A stretch of 64,000 bases of DNA from the NCBI RefSeq assembly GCF_003233725.1, contig NZ_QKQV01000003.1:186001-250000 (forward strand). Direction: 5' to 3'. Positions 27,304-35,028 of this stretch are shown here, in pieces (within the stretch, counting starts at the first letter, position 1; every line of letters starts with the position of its first letter). The notes under the pieces are model-generated. The model was given only the letters and a program-made list of their open reading frames with translations. It was not told where the DNA came from and made no database searches. Made by a program: the position numbers and the translations under genes. Source of the DNA: Mesonia sp. K7. Its GTDB lineage: Bacteria; Bacteroidota; Bacteroidia; Flavobacteriales; Flavobacteriaceae.

Positions 27304-28830
27304 ATGTCACAAAAAGTAAGAGTTCGATTTGCTCCCAGTCCCACAGGGCCTTTACATATTGGTGGTGTAAGAACTGCCCTTTTCAATTATTTATTTGCCA
27401 AAAAACACGGCGGCGATTTTATTCTGCGTATCGAAGATACCGATCAAACCCGCTATGTAGAAGGTGCCGAAGATTATATTGTCGAAGCTTTGGCTTGGCT
27501 CCATATGTCTTTCGACGAAAGTGTCAACAAACCCGGAAATGTTGGCCCTTACAGACAAAGCGAACGAAAAGATATTTACCAAGCAAATATTCAGAAATTA
27601 ATAGATAACGGGAGTGCTTACTACGCCTTTGACACCGCAGAAGAATTAGATGCACATCGTAAAGATCATGAAGCCAAGGGTAAAACTTTTATCTACAATT
27701 GGCACAACCGTTTAAAGCTAAAAAATTCGCTTTCGCTGGAACAAAACGAAGTAGAAGAAAAACTGGCTAACGAAGAACCTTATGTCATTCGCTTTAAGTC
27801 GCCACAAGACGAAATTTTAAAAATGTATGATGAAATTCGAGGTGAAATTACAATAGACACCAATATTCTCGACGATAAAGTTTTGTTTAAAAGCGACGGA
27901 ATGCCAACCTATCATTTAGCCAATATTGTTGATGACCATCTCATGGGCATTTCGCATGTCATTCGTGGCGAAGAATGGTTGCCATCGATGCCTTTACATA
28001 TTTTACTGTATCGCGCTTTTGGTTGGGAAGCTCCAAAATTTGCTCATCTACCGCTTATTCTAAAACCTACTGGAAAAGGAAAACTCAGCAAACGCGATGG
28101 CGACAAAATGGGCTTTCCAGTGTTTCCTCTACAGTGGAAAGATCCAAAATCTGGAGAAATCTCTAGCGGTTACCGTGAAGATGGTTATTTACCTGAAGCG
28201 GTAATAAATATGCTAGCCTTATTAGGTTGGAACGAAGGTAAGGGTTCCGAAAAGGAGATTTACGCGATGGAAGAGTTAATCAATGCTTTTTCGTTAGGAC
28301 ACGTATCGAAATCTGGTGCCAAATTTGACCCAGAAAAAACCAAGTGGTTTCAACATCATTATTTACAACAAGAAAGTAACGAGCAATTAGCAACTGCATT
28401 TCAATCGATCTTGATGGACAAGAACATTTCTGCCGAGAAAGATTATATCGAAAAAGTGATAGCAGAAATAAAAGAGCGCGCCACTTTCGTGGATGATTTT
28501 TGGGAATTGAGCAATTTCTATTTCGTGGCTCCTACTTCATTAGATGAAAAAAGCTACCAAAAAGCTTGGAAAGAAGATACTTCGGAAATTTTAACCGAAC
28601 TCAAGCAAGTCATCGATTCCGCTTTAAGTTTTGAGCAAGAAGCCTTACAGGCTCATGTAAAAGCTTGGATTTCTGCTAAAGCTATTGGCTTTGGTAAAGT
28701 GATGCAACCGCTTCGTCTTTCGCTGGTAGGCGAAATGAAAGGTCCGGATTTGTTTCATATCATGAGCTTGATTGGCAAAACAGAAACGCTAAAAAGAATA
28801 GATTTTGCCCTCAACTATTCGAAAAATTAA
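27304..28830 (+). CDS. gltX: Glutamyl-tRNA synthetase
   Basis: A 508-residue class I synthetase. RFAPSPTGPLHIGGVRTALFNYLFA contains the HIGH-type motif, DTDQTRYVEGAEDYIVEALAWLHM follows, and KLSKRDGDKMG is the KMSKS-type loop. It charges tRNA-Glu in the cytoplasm. Since glnS is also present in this window, it need not serve tRNA-Gln. The start at 27304 (MSQKVRVRFAPSPTG) matches the family. A TATCTTTG sequence at 27279-27286 could be its -7 box. Divergent from the DUF4175 gene. Confidence 0.96.
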   Translation: MSQKVRVRFAPSPTGPLHIGGVRTALFNYLFAKKHGGDFILRIEDTDQTRYVEGAEDYIVEALAWLHMSFDESVNKPGNVGPYRQSERKDIYQANIQKLIDNGSAYYAFDTAEELDAHRKDHEAKGKTFIYNWHNRLKLKNSLSLEQNEVEEKLANEEPYVIRFKSPQDEILKMYDEIRGEITIDTNILDDKVLFKSDGMPTYHLANIVDDHLMGISHVIRGEEWLPSMPLHILLYRAFGWEAPKFAHLPLILKPTGKGKLSKRDGDKMGFPVFPLQWKDPKSGEISSGYREDGYLPEAVINMLALLGWNEGKGSEKEIYAMEELINAFSLGHVSKSGAKFDPEKTKWFQHHYLQQESNEQLATAFQSILMDKNISAEKDYIEKVIAEIKERATFVDDFWELSNFYFVAPTSLDEKSYQKAWKEDTSEILTELKQVIDSALSFEQEALQAHVKAWISAKAIGFGKVMQPLRLSLVGEMKGPDLFHIMSLIGKTETLKRIDFALNYSKN

Positions 28831-28860
28831 TATCTTTAAAATCAACTAAAAACAATTGTT

Positions 28861-29859
28861 ATGGGACAAATCTTGTTGTACTTCGCCATCTTTTTATTTA
28901 TCGTCATTCTTTTCAGCGGAATCTTTGTGGTAAAACAACAAACTTCTGCAGTTATCGAGCGTTTTGGGCGCTTTCTAGGTGTCAGAAATTCGGGTTTACA
29001 GTTTAAAATTCCTGTATTTGATAAGATTGCTGGAAGAATTAATTTAAAAATCCAGCAGTTGGATGTTAACGTAGAAACCAAAACCAAAGATGATGTTTTT
29101 GTACACTTAAAAATATCGGTACAGTTTCAGGTGATTAAAGATAAAGTTTACGAAGCCTTCTACAAGCTCGAAAATCCGCAAAACCAGATTACATCTTATG
29201 TTTTTGATGTGGTTCGTGCCGAAGTTCCTAAAATGAAATTAGACGACGTTTTTGAACGTAAAGACGATATTGCCATTGCCGTAAAAACAGAACTCAACGA
29301 AGCGATGGAAGAATACGGTTACGACATCATCAAAACTTTGGTTACCGATATCGATCCTGACGCAAAGGTAAAACAAGCGATGAACCGCATTAACGCTTCA
29401 GAAAGAGAGAAAGTAGCTGCCGAATACGAAGCAGAAGCAGAACGTATAAAAATCGTAGCCAAAGCCCGTGCAGAAGCCGAAAGTAAGCGTTTACAGGGTC
29501 AAGGTATTGCCGACCAACGCCGTGAGATTGCCCGTGGTTTAGAAGAATCTGTAGAGGTTTTAAACAATGTAGGGATCAACTCGCAAGAAGCTTCGGCGCT
29601 AATTGTAGTCACGCAACATTACGACACCCTACAATCTATTGGTGAAGAGACCAACACCAATTTGATTTTACTGCCTAATTCGCCGCAAGCGGGAAGCGAT
29701 ATGCTCAACAATATGATTGCTTCTTTTGTGGCTTCCAACCAAATTGGTGAGCAGATGAAAAAAGAAAATGAAAAGAAAAAAATTACTCCGCCAAAGCGAA
29801 ACAAAAATAAACCACAAGCCAACGACGACGAAAACGAAGATTTCTTTCCGGAGGTATAA
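28861..29859 (+). CDS. SPFH/band 7 domain membrane protein
   Basis: A 332-residue protein: N-terminal membrane helix (about 4-24), then the stomatin/prohibitin block VKQQTSAVIERFGRFLGVRNSGLQFKIPVFDKIAGRINLKIQQLDV, an Ala/Glu-rich coiled coil with EREKVAAEYEAEAERIKIVAKARAEAESKRLQGQGIADQRR split across several heptads, and a Lys/Asn-rich acidic tail. Bacterial SPFH proteins form oligomeric rings in membrane microdomains and often assist membrane proteases. It begins 30 bp after gltX on the same strand. A bidirectional terminator follows. Confidence 0.92.
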   Translation: MGQILLYFAIFLFIVILFSGIFVVKQQTSAVIERFGRFLGVRNSGLQFKIPVFDKIAGRINLKIQQLDVNVETKTKDDVFVHLKISVQFQVIKDKVYEAFYKLENPQNQITSYVFDVVRAEVPKMKLDDVFERKDDIAIAVKTELNEAMEEYGYDIIKTLVTDIDPDAKVKQAMNRINASEREKVAAEYEAEAERIKIVAKARAEAESKRLQGQGIADQRREIARGLEESVEVLNNVGINSQEASALIVVTQHYDTLQSIGEETNTNLILLPNSPQAGSDMLNNMIASFVASNQIGEQMKKENEKKKITPPKRNKNKPQANDDENEDFFPEV

Positions 29860-29877
29860 AATTTAAGTTTATTCAAA

Positions 29878-29907
29878 TAAAAAAGACGCTAAAACCAGCG
29901 TCTTTTT
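29878..29907. terminator. Bidirectional hairpin terminator
   Basis: An 11-bp stem (AAAAAGACGCT with AGCGTCTTTTT) around a 6-base loop, with A-run on the left and T-run on the right. It serves the plus-strand SPFH gene (stop at 29859) and also includes the last codons and stop (29889-29891) of the convergent small gene. Confidence 0.85.
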
Positions 29908-30185
29908 CTTTTTTTCTTTTTCTCTTCTTCCTTTTCTTTTTTCCCGAGTATTGCTGCAATGGGCAGCATCGCAAATAATCGGGTAGCAATCTTTAGATAA
30001 ATCGCGTTCTTTGCAAAAGAACTTGCTACATCAGAAGCTATCGACAATGGATTAAGGTCTTCTTTTACACTTTGCACATTGAGCTTGATACGTTCTTCAT
30101 CGATTTCGTTTTGCAACTTTAAAATACGTATTTCCTTTTCTAGCTCTTCATAGGTATCGTAAAAGCGAAAGTCATTCTTGATCAT
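29889..30185 (-). CDS. Small conserved protein of the YtxH/holin-like operon
   Basis: A 98-residue protein with a charged N-terminal helix (FYDTYEELEKEIRILKLQNEIDEERIKLNVQSVKEDLNP split by no hydrophobic stretch), one moderately hydrophobic segment (about 62-82) and a very basic tail rich in Lys/Arg. I do not recognise a named family with certainty. It overlaps the preceding holin-like gene by four bases (ATGA), so translation is coupled. The trio with YtxH-like and holin-X-like proteins recurs in flavobacteria and is thought to be envelope-stress related; this is inference. Its 3' end is within the terminator stem. Confidence 0.7.
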   Translation of the reverse strand: MIKNDFRFYDTYEELEKEIRILKLQNEIDEERIKLNVQSVKEDLNPLSIASDVASSFAKNAIYLKIATRLFAMLPIAAILGKKEKEEEKKKKRKRRWF

Positions 30186-30598
30186 AGCTCTTCTCTTTTG
30201 TTTTCGATTTTTGGGTTTTCGTTGTTACCCTCTTCTTCTGATTCTTCGTCTTCTTTAAACACAATTTTAGAGGCTTCTCTCAATATAATTTTATCAAAAA
30301 GTGTTTTACTAAATGTCAATAAAATGATAAAGACCACAAAGTAAACTCCTGCTATAATAAAAAAACCATAACTTAAATTACCAAGTGCAACACCTATTAA
30401 ATAGGCGAAAGCAAACGATAAAAAGAATAGAAAAAACAAAAAGAAACTACCAAAAACCATAAGTTTAACAAAAATAGCAGCACTTTTTGTCGCATTTTTA
30501 AAAGCAAGTAACTTATAATAATCAAGCGTACTTTTTACATACGCTTGGACATTATTTTGAAGTTCACTTATATGTTCTAGAAGATGTTGTATCGCCAT
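30182..30598 (-). CDS. Holin-X-like two-helix membrane protein (phage holin family)
   Basis: A 138-residue protein with an N-terminal amphipathic helix, two adjacent membrane helices (about 45-70 and 78-102: FGSFFLFFLFFLSFAFAYLI and GFFIIAGVYFVVFIILLTF) and a Glu/Asn-rich acidic C-terminus. This topology matches the putative Actino_Holin-X/phage holin family annotation used in Bacteroidota. Despite that family name there is no phage gene nearby, so lysis is unlikely; a membrane-stress role is more plausible. It is the middle gene of a three-gene operon, 8 bp after the YtxH-like gene. Confidence 0.8.
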   Translation of the reverse strand: MAIQHLLEHISELQNNVQAYVKSTLDYYKLLAFKNATKSAAIFVKLMVFGSFFLFFLFFLSFAFAYLIGVALGNLSYGFFIIAGVYFVVFIILLTFSKTLFDKIILREASKIVFKEDEESEEEGNNENPKIENKREEL

Positions 30599-30606
30599 AC
30601 TTTAAA

Positions 30607-30981
30607 TTAGGCTGTTGTTTTTTTTACTTTGCTTTTTACTTCTTCTGTAGCTGCTTTGGTGTGAAATTTAGCATTCTTTTGTCTTAGTTCTTCTAGCTTT
30701 TGTTCCATCGCTAATAAGACATCGTCTGCTTTATGACTTGCTGAAGAAAGCGTGTCATTCAGTTTTGCTTCGAAATTATACTTTGCTTTTTGAGCAGAAT
30801 CTGTCAAGTTTTTTGAGGTTTGTTTCCACTGTTTGTCTAACTTCCCTTTAGCTTTATCTGCTTCGTCTCTTAATTTTTTTCTGGTTTTAGAACCTTTGTC
30901 TGGGGCGTATAGTAACCCAACTCCTGCTCCTATTGCTGCTCCGGTCAATAAGGCTAATAATGTGTTTGCTGATTTTGACAT
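30607..30981 (-). CDS. YtxH domain-containing protein
   Basis: A 124-residue protein with an N-terminal glycine-rich membrane helix (LLALLTGAAIGAGVGLLYAPDKGSKTRKKLRDEADKAK split over residues 7-45), which is the YtxH/gas-vesicle GvpP-like signature, followed by a Lys/Ala-rich amphipathic helix. YtxH-like proteins are general-stress proteins in Bacillus; function in Bacteroidota is not settled. It is the first gene of the trio running to 29889. Confidence 0.9.
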   Translation of the reverse strand: MSKSANTLLALLTGAAIGAGVGLLYAPDKGSKTRKKLRDEADKAKGKLDKQWKQTSKNLTDSAQKAKYNFEAKLNDTLSSASHKADDVLLAMEQKLEELRQKNAKFHTKAATEEVKSKVKKTTA

Positions 30982-31092
30982 TTTCGTGTTTTTTAATTGA
31001 TTCTTAATTTGTATTTCTCAAATTTAATATAGAATCAACAAAACACTTGTTAATAAGCGGTTAATAAAAGACTTATCTTTCCTAAATTATTC

Positions 31093-32772
31093 TTAATTTG
31101 ATTTTTTAGCCCAACTGTCGCGCAAAGTGACTGTTCGGTTAAAAACAAGGTTTTTCTCCATAGAATTTTTATCAACACAAAAATAGCCCAATCTTTGAAA
31201 CTGGAAATGCTGTAAAGCTTCCGCGGAAGCTAAACTAGGTTCTAAATAACCTGTAACAATTGCTAACGAGTTAGGATTGATAAATTCTAAGAAATCTTTT
31301 TCTTTATCGGCGTCTGGAGACTCTACTGTAAACAAACGATCATATAAATTTACTTGTGCTTTGATGGCATGTTTAGCCGAAACCCAGTGCAGAGTTCCCT
31401 TTACTTTACGCATCGATTCTTCAGTTCCGCTACCACTTTTACTTTTAGGGTCATAAGTACAATGCACTTCGATGATATTTCCGTTATCGTCTTTTACCAC
31501 TTCTTCAGCTTTGATGATATAGGCATTTTTCAAACGCACTTCACCTCCTAATTTCAATCTAAAAAACTTACGGTTGGCTTCTTCTCTAAAGTCATCTTGT
31601 TCGATATAAATTTCTCTTGAAAAAGGTACTTCTCTATTCCCGGCAGTTTCGTCTTCGGGATTATTTTCGGCTTCCAACCATTCTTCTTTTTCTTCTTCGT
31701 AATTCGTAATGACAACCTTTAACGGATCTAGAACTGCCATCACACGCGGAGCGGTTTTATTTAAATCTTCACGAACAAAATGTTCTAAATGGGATAAATC
31801 GATGACATTTTCCCTTTTTCCTACTCCAATAGAAGTGGCAAAATTTCTGATTGCCATTGGGGTATAACCACGACGACGCATACCAGAAATAGTAGACATT
31901 CTTGGATCGTCCCAACCTTCTACAATCTTTTTTTCTACTAGTTGTGCAAGCTTACGTTTGCTCACTACGGTATGGCTTAGGTTTCTTCTTGCAAACTCCC
32001 TTTGTTTAGGTTGAAAGTCTTGTGGTGTACTTACCTTACTGATAAACCAATTGTACAATTCTCTGTGCGGTAAAAATTCTAGCGTACAGAAAGAGTGTGA
32101 AATGCTTTCAATAAAATCGCTTTCTCCATGAGCCCAATCGTACATCGGATAAATTTTCCAATCGTTATTGGTGCGGTGATGTGCTTTGTGTAACGTTCGG
32201 TACATAATTGGATCACGCATCAACATATTGGGCGAAGCCATATCTATTTTGGCACGCAAAACATGTTCTCCTTCTGCGGTTTCACCATTTTTCATGGCTT
32301 CAAAAAGCTGTAGGTTTTCTTCTACACTTCTGTCTCTATACGGACTTGCAACGCCAGGCTCTGTAGGTGTTCCTTTTTGTTCGGCAATGGCTTCAGAAGT
32401 TTGGCTATCTACATAAGCATCGCCATTTTTTATCATTGCTACAGCCCAATCGTACAACTGTTGGAAATAGTCTGAGGCATAGCGTTCTTCAGCCCACTTA
32501 AACCCTAGCCATTCGACATCTTTTTTGATAGCATCTACATATTCTTGTTCTTCTTTGGCAGGATTGGTATCATCAAAACGAAGGTTGACTGGTGCGTTGT
32601 ATTTCAACCCTAAACCAAAATTTAGGTTGATGGAGGAAGCATGACCAATATGTAAATAGCCGTTAGGTTCTGGCGGAAAACGAAATTTTAACTCGTCTTT
32701 TTTGTAACCGTTTTTTAAATCTTCTTCTATGATTTGCTCAATAAAGTTTAAGCCTTTTTTTTCTTCTGACAT
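31093..32772 (-). CDS. glnS: Glutaminyl-tRNA synthetase
   Basis: A 559-residue class I synthetase. RFPPEPNGYLHIGHASSINLNFGLG contains the HIGH motif, LRFDDTNPAKEEQEYVDAI and YDWAHGESDFIESISHSFCTLEF are GlnRS-specific, and VVSKRKLAQLV is the KMSKS equivalent. It directly charges tRNA-Gln, so the GatCAB detour is not needed. It ends after the beta-barrel anticodon domain without the YqeY extension found in some relatives. A TAACTTTG -7 box lies upstream at 32794-32801 on the minus strand. Confidence 0.96.
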   Translation of the reverse strand: MSEEKKGLNFIEQIIEEDLKNGYKKDELKFRFPPEPNGYLHIGHASSINLNFGLGLKYNAPVNLRFDDTNPAKEEQEYVDAIKKDVEWLGFKWAEERYASDYFQQLYDWAVAMIKNGDAYVDSQTSEAIAEQKGTPTEPGVASPYRDRSVEENLQLFEAMKNGETAEGEHVLRAKIDMASPNMLMRDPIMYRTLHKAHHRTNNDWKIYPMYDWAHGESDFIESISHSFCTLEFLPHRELYNWFISKVSTPQDFQPKQREFARRNLSHTVVSKRKLAQLVEKKIVEGWDDPRMSTISGMRRRGYTPMAIRNFATSIGVGKRENVIDLSHLEHFVREDLNKTAPRVMAVLDPLKVVITNYEEEKEEWLEAENNPEDETAGNREVPFSREIYIEQDDFREEANRKFFRLKLGGEVRLKNAYIIKAEEVVKDDNGNIIEVHCTYDPKSKSGSGTEESMRKVKGTLHWVSAKHAIKAQVNLYDRLFTVESPDADKEKDFLEFINPNSLAIVTGYLEPSLASAEALQHFQFQRLGYFCVDKNSMEKNLVFNRTVTLRDSWAKKSN

Positions 32773-32793
32773 CGTGTTAAAAAATGAAAGCTA

Positions 32794-32801
32794 CAAAGTT
32801 A
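32794..32801 (-). promoter_or_regulatory. Possible glnS -7 box
   Basis: Minus-strand TAACTTTG fits TAnnTTTG and lies 21 nt before the glnS ATG at 32772. No clear TTG at -33. Confidence 0.35.
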
Positions 32802-32894
32802 CTAAATTTAAAAGCTCTTAAAAATACTTCTGCTTATTAAATGATAGTTATTTAAAATACTTTTCTTTGTATAAGCTATCGTAAAATTTAAATA

Positions 32895-33251
32895 ATGGGA
32901 AGTATCAAACTTGAAAATATTAGAGTATTTACCAATCATGGTTGCTTGACAGAAGAAGGTAAAATAGGTAGCGAATATCGGGTAGACTTGACGATAAATG
33001 CCAATTTATCTAAATCCGCGTTAAGCGATCAACTAGAAGATACTGTAGATTATGTTTACCTCAACCAAGTGGTGAAAGAAGAAATGGCAGTACGTTCTAA
33101 ACTTCTAGAGCATGTTGCCAATCGGATTTTGTCGCGAATTTTTGAAGAATCTCCTATGGTTACTTTCGCAGAGGTGGTGGTTTCAAAGATCAATCCGCCA
33201 TTGGGTGGCGATGTAGAAATGGTAAGTATTCTGTTAAGCAAACAACGCTAA
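32895..33251 (+). CDS. folB: Dihydroneopterin aldolase
   Basis: A 118-residue FolB-type protein: MGSIKLENIRVFTNHGCLTEEGKIGSEYRVDL at the N-terminus, DTVDYVYLNQVVKEEM in the middle (the conserved VDY), SKLLEHVANRI with the LLE motif, and a C-terminal VVVSKINPPLGGDVEMVSI with the catalytic-type KxxPP. It splits dihydroneopterin to hydroxymethyl-dihydropterin and glycolaldehyde in folate synthesis. Followed directly by a terminator; divergent from glnS. Confidence 0.94.
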   Translation: MGSIKLENIRVFTNHGCLTEEGKIGSEYRVDLTINANLSKSALSDQLEDTVDYVYLNQVVKEEMAVRSKLLEHVANRILSRIFEESPMVTFAEVVVSKINPPLGGDVEMVSILLSKQR

Positions 33252-33257
33252 TAATTA

Positions 33258-33283
33258 AAAAACCCTCACTAAAGAGGGTTTTT
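33258..33283 (+). terminator. Rho-independent terminator after folB
   Basis: AAAAACCCTC, loop ACTAAA, GAGGGTTTTT: a 10-bp perfect stem with a terminal T-run, seven bases after the folB stop codon. Confidence 0.88.
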
Positions 33284-33485
33284 CGTGTAAATAAAACTCG
33301 AACGCATTGAAAACAGATACCAAAGCGTTCTGATAATGTCTATAAATAGACGCTAATAAAACTAATTTTATTATGTTGATAAACTTAGGTAAAATGTAAG
33401 CCATCGAGATTATTAAGTTATAAATAAATAATTAAGCAAACGTTAAACATACGGAAGAAAACAGAAAAGTATATTAAGAAGTAAT

Positions 33486-33517
33486 TTGTTTTTATTATTT
33501 AAATTTTGCTACATTTG
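33486..33517 (+). promoter_or_regulatory. Promoter of tRNA-Cys
   Basis: TTG at 33486-33488, a 21-base spacer, then TACATTTG at 33510-33517, matching the Bacteroidota sigma-A promoter. It lies 17 bp upstream of the mature tRNA 5' end. The other tRNA gene here has the same two boxes with the same 21-base spacer. Confidence 0.75.
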
Positions 33518-33534
33518 CATTCTTTACAACAAAT

Positions 33535-33605
33535 GGTACCGTGGCCGAGTGGCTAGGCAGTGGTCTGCAAAACCATCTACAGCGGTTCGAATCCGCTCGG
33601 TACCT
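33535..33605 (+). tRNA. tRNA-Cys (GCA)
   Basis: A 71-base cloverleaf. Acceptor GGTACCG pairs with CGGTACC; the T-arm carries GGTTCGAATCC; the anticodon loop CTGCAAA gives GCA. The discriminator is T, as expected for tRNA-Cys, and CCA is not encoded. The convergent LysE-like gene reads antisense into its 3' half (33577-33605). Confidence 0.95.
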
Positions 33606-34314
33606 CTTCTTTTTTTACCTCTCTGCTCGTTAGTTCTCCTGGTAAAATTTCTTCTACTTGATGTTCTATTTTTTTTGTAGAATCAGGAAATAGACCTTTA
33701 AAAATCAATACAATTCCACAAGCCATAATAATGAGGCTAATCGTTCTTTTAAGTTTAAAAATACGAATAGGTGTAAGCTTGTGATTAAGCTTTTTGGCTA
33801 GAAGTATTTTAAAAATATCAATGATAAAATAAGTCAGTAAAACACTTCCGAAAAAGATAGTAAGTCGAGGACCTTCCATATTGAGTTGCGGACCAAAAAC
33901 AATAATTAAACTCAACCAAAAACCAAGAACGCCAATATTGATAAAATTCAGTAAAAAACCTTTGGTTATCAAGCCCAACAAGTCACTTTTGTTAAGTTTT
34001 CTTACTTCTGAACTTTCTGGATGCGGAATTACTTTCTTTTCTTTTATAAACGTAATGATACCATAAGTTACCAAAATCATTCCACCAAAAATAAAAAGCG
34101 CAGGATCATCTTTAATGGTATTGAGTAATTTATTGGTACTAAAATAAGCAATCAATAGAAAAATAATATCGGCAACAATTACGCCAACATTAAAAGTTAA
34201 TGCTGCTCTAAAACCCTTGATTGCAGCAGTTTCCAACAAAACAAAAAAAACTGGTCCGAGCATAAAAGCGAGCAGAAAACCTAATGGTAAAGCCAGTAGA
34301 ATGTCTTGTAGCAT
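33577..34314 (-). CDS. LysE family translocator
   Basis: A 245-residue membrane protein with about six hydrophobic segments. The start LLALPLGFLLAFMLGPVFFVLLETAAIKGFRAALTFNVGV is the LysE/RhtB pattern: GxxLAxxPGP-type loop followed by a G-F-R-A-A motif. Family members export amino acids or related metabolites. The last nine or ten codons (…PSGFEPL) are the reverse complement of the tRNA-Cys T-arm and acceptor, so the reading frame has run into the tRNA gene. The natural end of the domain is well before this, around residue 205, so the tail is probably dispensable. Confidence 0.87.
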   Translation of the reverse strand: MLQDILLALPLGFLLAFMLGPVFFVLLETAAIKGFRAALTFNVGVIVADIIFLLIAYFSTNKLLNTIKDDPALFIFGGMILVTYGIITFIKEKKVIPHPESSEVRKLNKSDLLGLITKGFLLNFINIGVLGFWLSLIIVFGPQLNMEGPRLTIFFGSVLLTYFIIDIFKILLAKKLNHKLTPIRIFKLKRTISLIIMACGIVLIFKGLFPDSTKKIEHQVEEILPGELTSREVKKEEVPSGFEPL

Positions 34315-34353
34315 AAACTATATTCGTTGGTTAAAAAGTCAATTTAACCAAAT

Positions 34354-35022
34354 TTATTGCATTATCTTGATATTTCCTCCAAAAGTCTTTTTCTCTTCTA
34401 CTTCTGTTGGCTTTCCGTAAACTTTGATGTTTCCGCCAGCGGTTACTTTTCCTCTAAATTTCTCTGAAGCATAAATTTTAGCCATTCCGCCAGCTTTCAC
34501 ATCTACATCTGCAGTTTTACCAACTATTTCTTTTCCATTAAACTGACCTCCTGCCCGCACTTCTATTACCTGGTTTGTTGCGGTTCCTTTTACCATAATT
34601 TCTGCACCGGTAATGATTCTTGCTTCCAGTTCTTCTACGTTTATTTCGGCGTAAATTCTACTGCCTTCTTGTGCTTTTAAAAGTATTTTGTTCTGTTGCA
34701 AACCTCTGAGTTCTACTTGAGCACCTTCGTTGCTATCTATCGTTTCCACGAAAGTAAAATACACTTTTACTTGAGTATCGTCTTCGCTCCAGATATTACT
34801 TACAGAAAGTCTTATATGTAGAATTCCTTCATCTACTTCGGTTTCTAATTCGTCTTTGTCAAATCCTGTCACAACCACTTTATTTTCGGTAGATGGGATT
34901 AAAACCGCTTCTATTTTATCAAAAATTTTTATTTCGCTAAAAGGCTCTGTGATCACAATCTCTCGTTGAGAAAAAACGGCTGTTGTAAACAATAAAGCTG
35001 TGATGATAAATAACTTTTTCAT
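34354..35022 (-). CDS. DUF2807 (head GIN domain) exported protein
   Basis: A 222-residue protein with a signal peptide (MKKLFIITALLFTTAVFSQ) and a mature part rich in short beta strands with Asn/Gly turns (ITEPFSEIKIFDKIEAVLIPS, VVVTGFDKDELETEV, DVDVKAGGMAKIYASE, KVTAGGNIKVYG). This fits the DUF2807/putative auto-transporter adhesin head GIN domain, a right-handed beta-helix-like fold frequent in Bacteroidota. Cellular role is unknown, likely periplasmic or surface. It follows rnr with a 6-bp gap. Confidence 0.88.
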   Translation of the reverse strand: MKKLFIITALLFTTAVFSQREIVITEPFSEIKIFDKIEAVLIPSTENKVVVTGFDKDELETEVDEGILHIRLSVSNIWSEDDTQVKVYFTFVETIDSNEGAQVELRGLQQNKILLKAQEGSRIYAEINVEELEARIITGAEIMVKGTATNQVIEVRAGGQFNGKEIVGKTADVDVKAGGMAKIYASEKFRGKVTAGGNIKVYGKPTEVEEKKTFGGNIKIMQ

Positions 35023-35028
35023 AACTAT

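Noticed and set aside
27276-27608. 110-aa plus-strand frame over the start of gltX
   Set aside because: It is a shifted frame of gltX, rich in Cys and Arg, with no family features.
30182-30598. Phage holin as sign of a prophage
   Set aside because: No endolysin, integrase or structural phage gene nearby; the topology also occurs in chromosomal stress proteins.
33486-33680. 64-aa plus-strand frame spanning the tRNA-Cys gene
   Set aside because: It runs through the tRNA cloverleaf, which is clearly the real feature.
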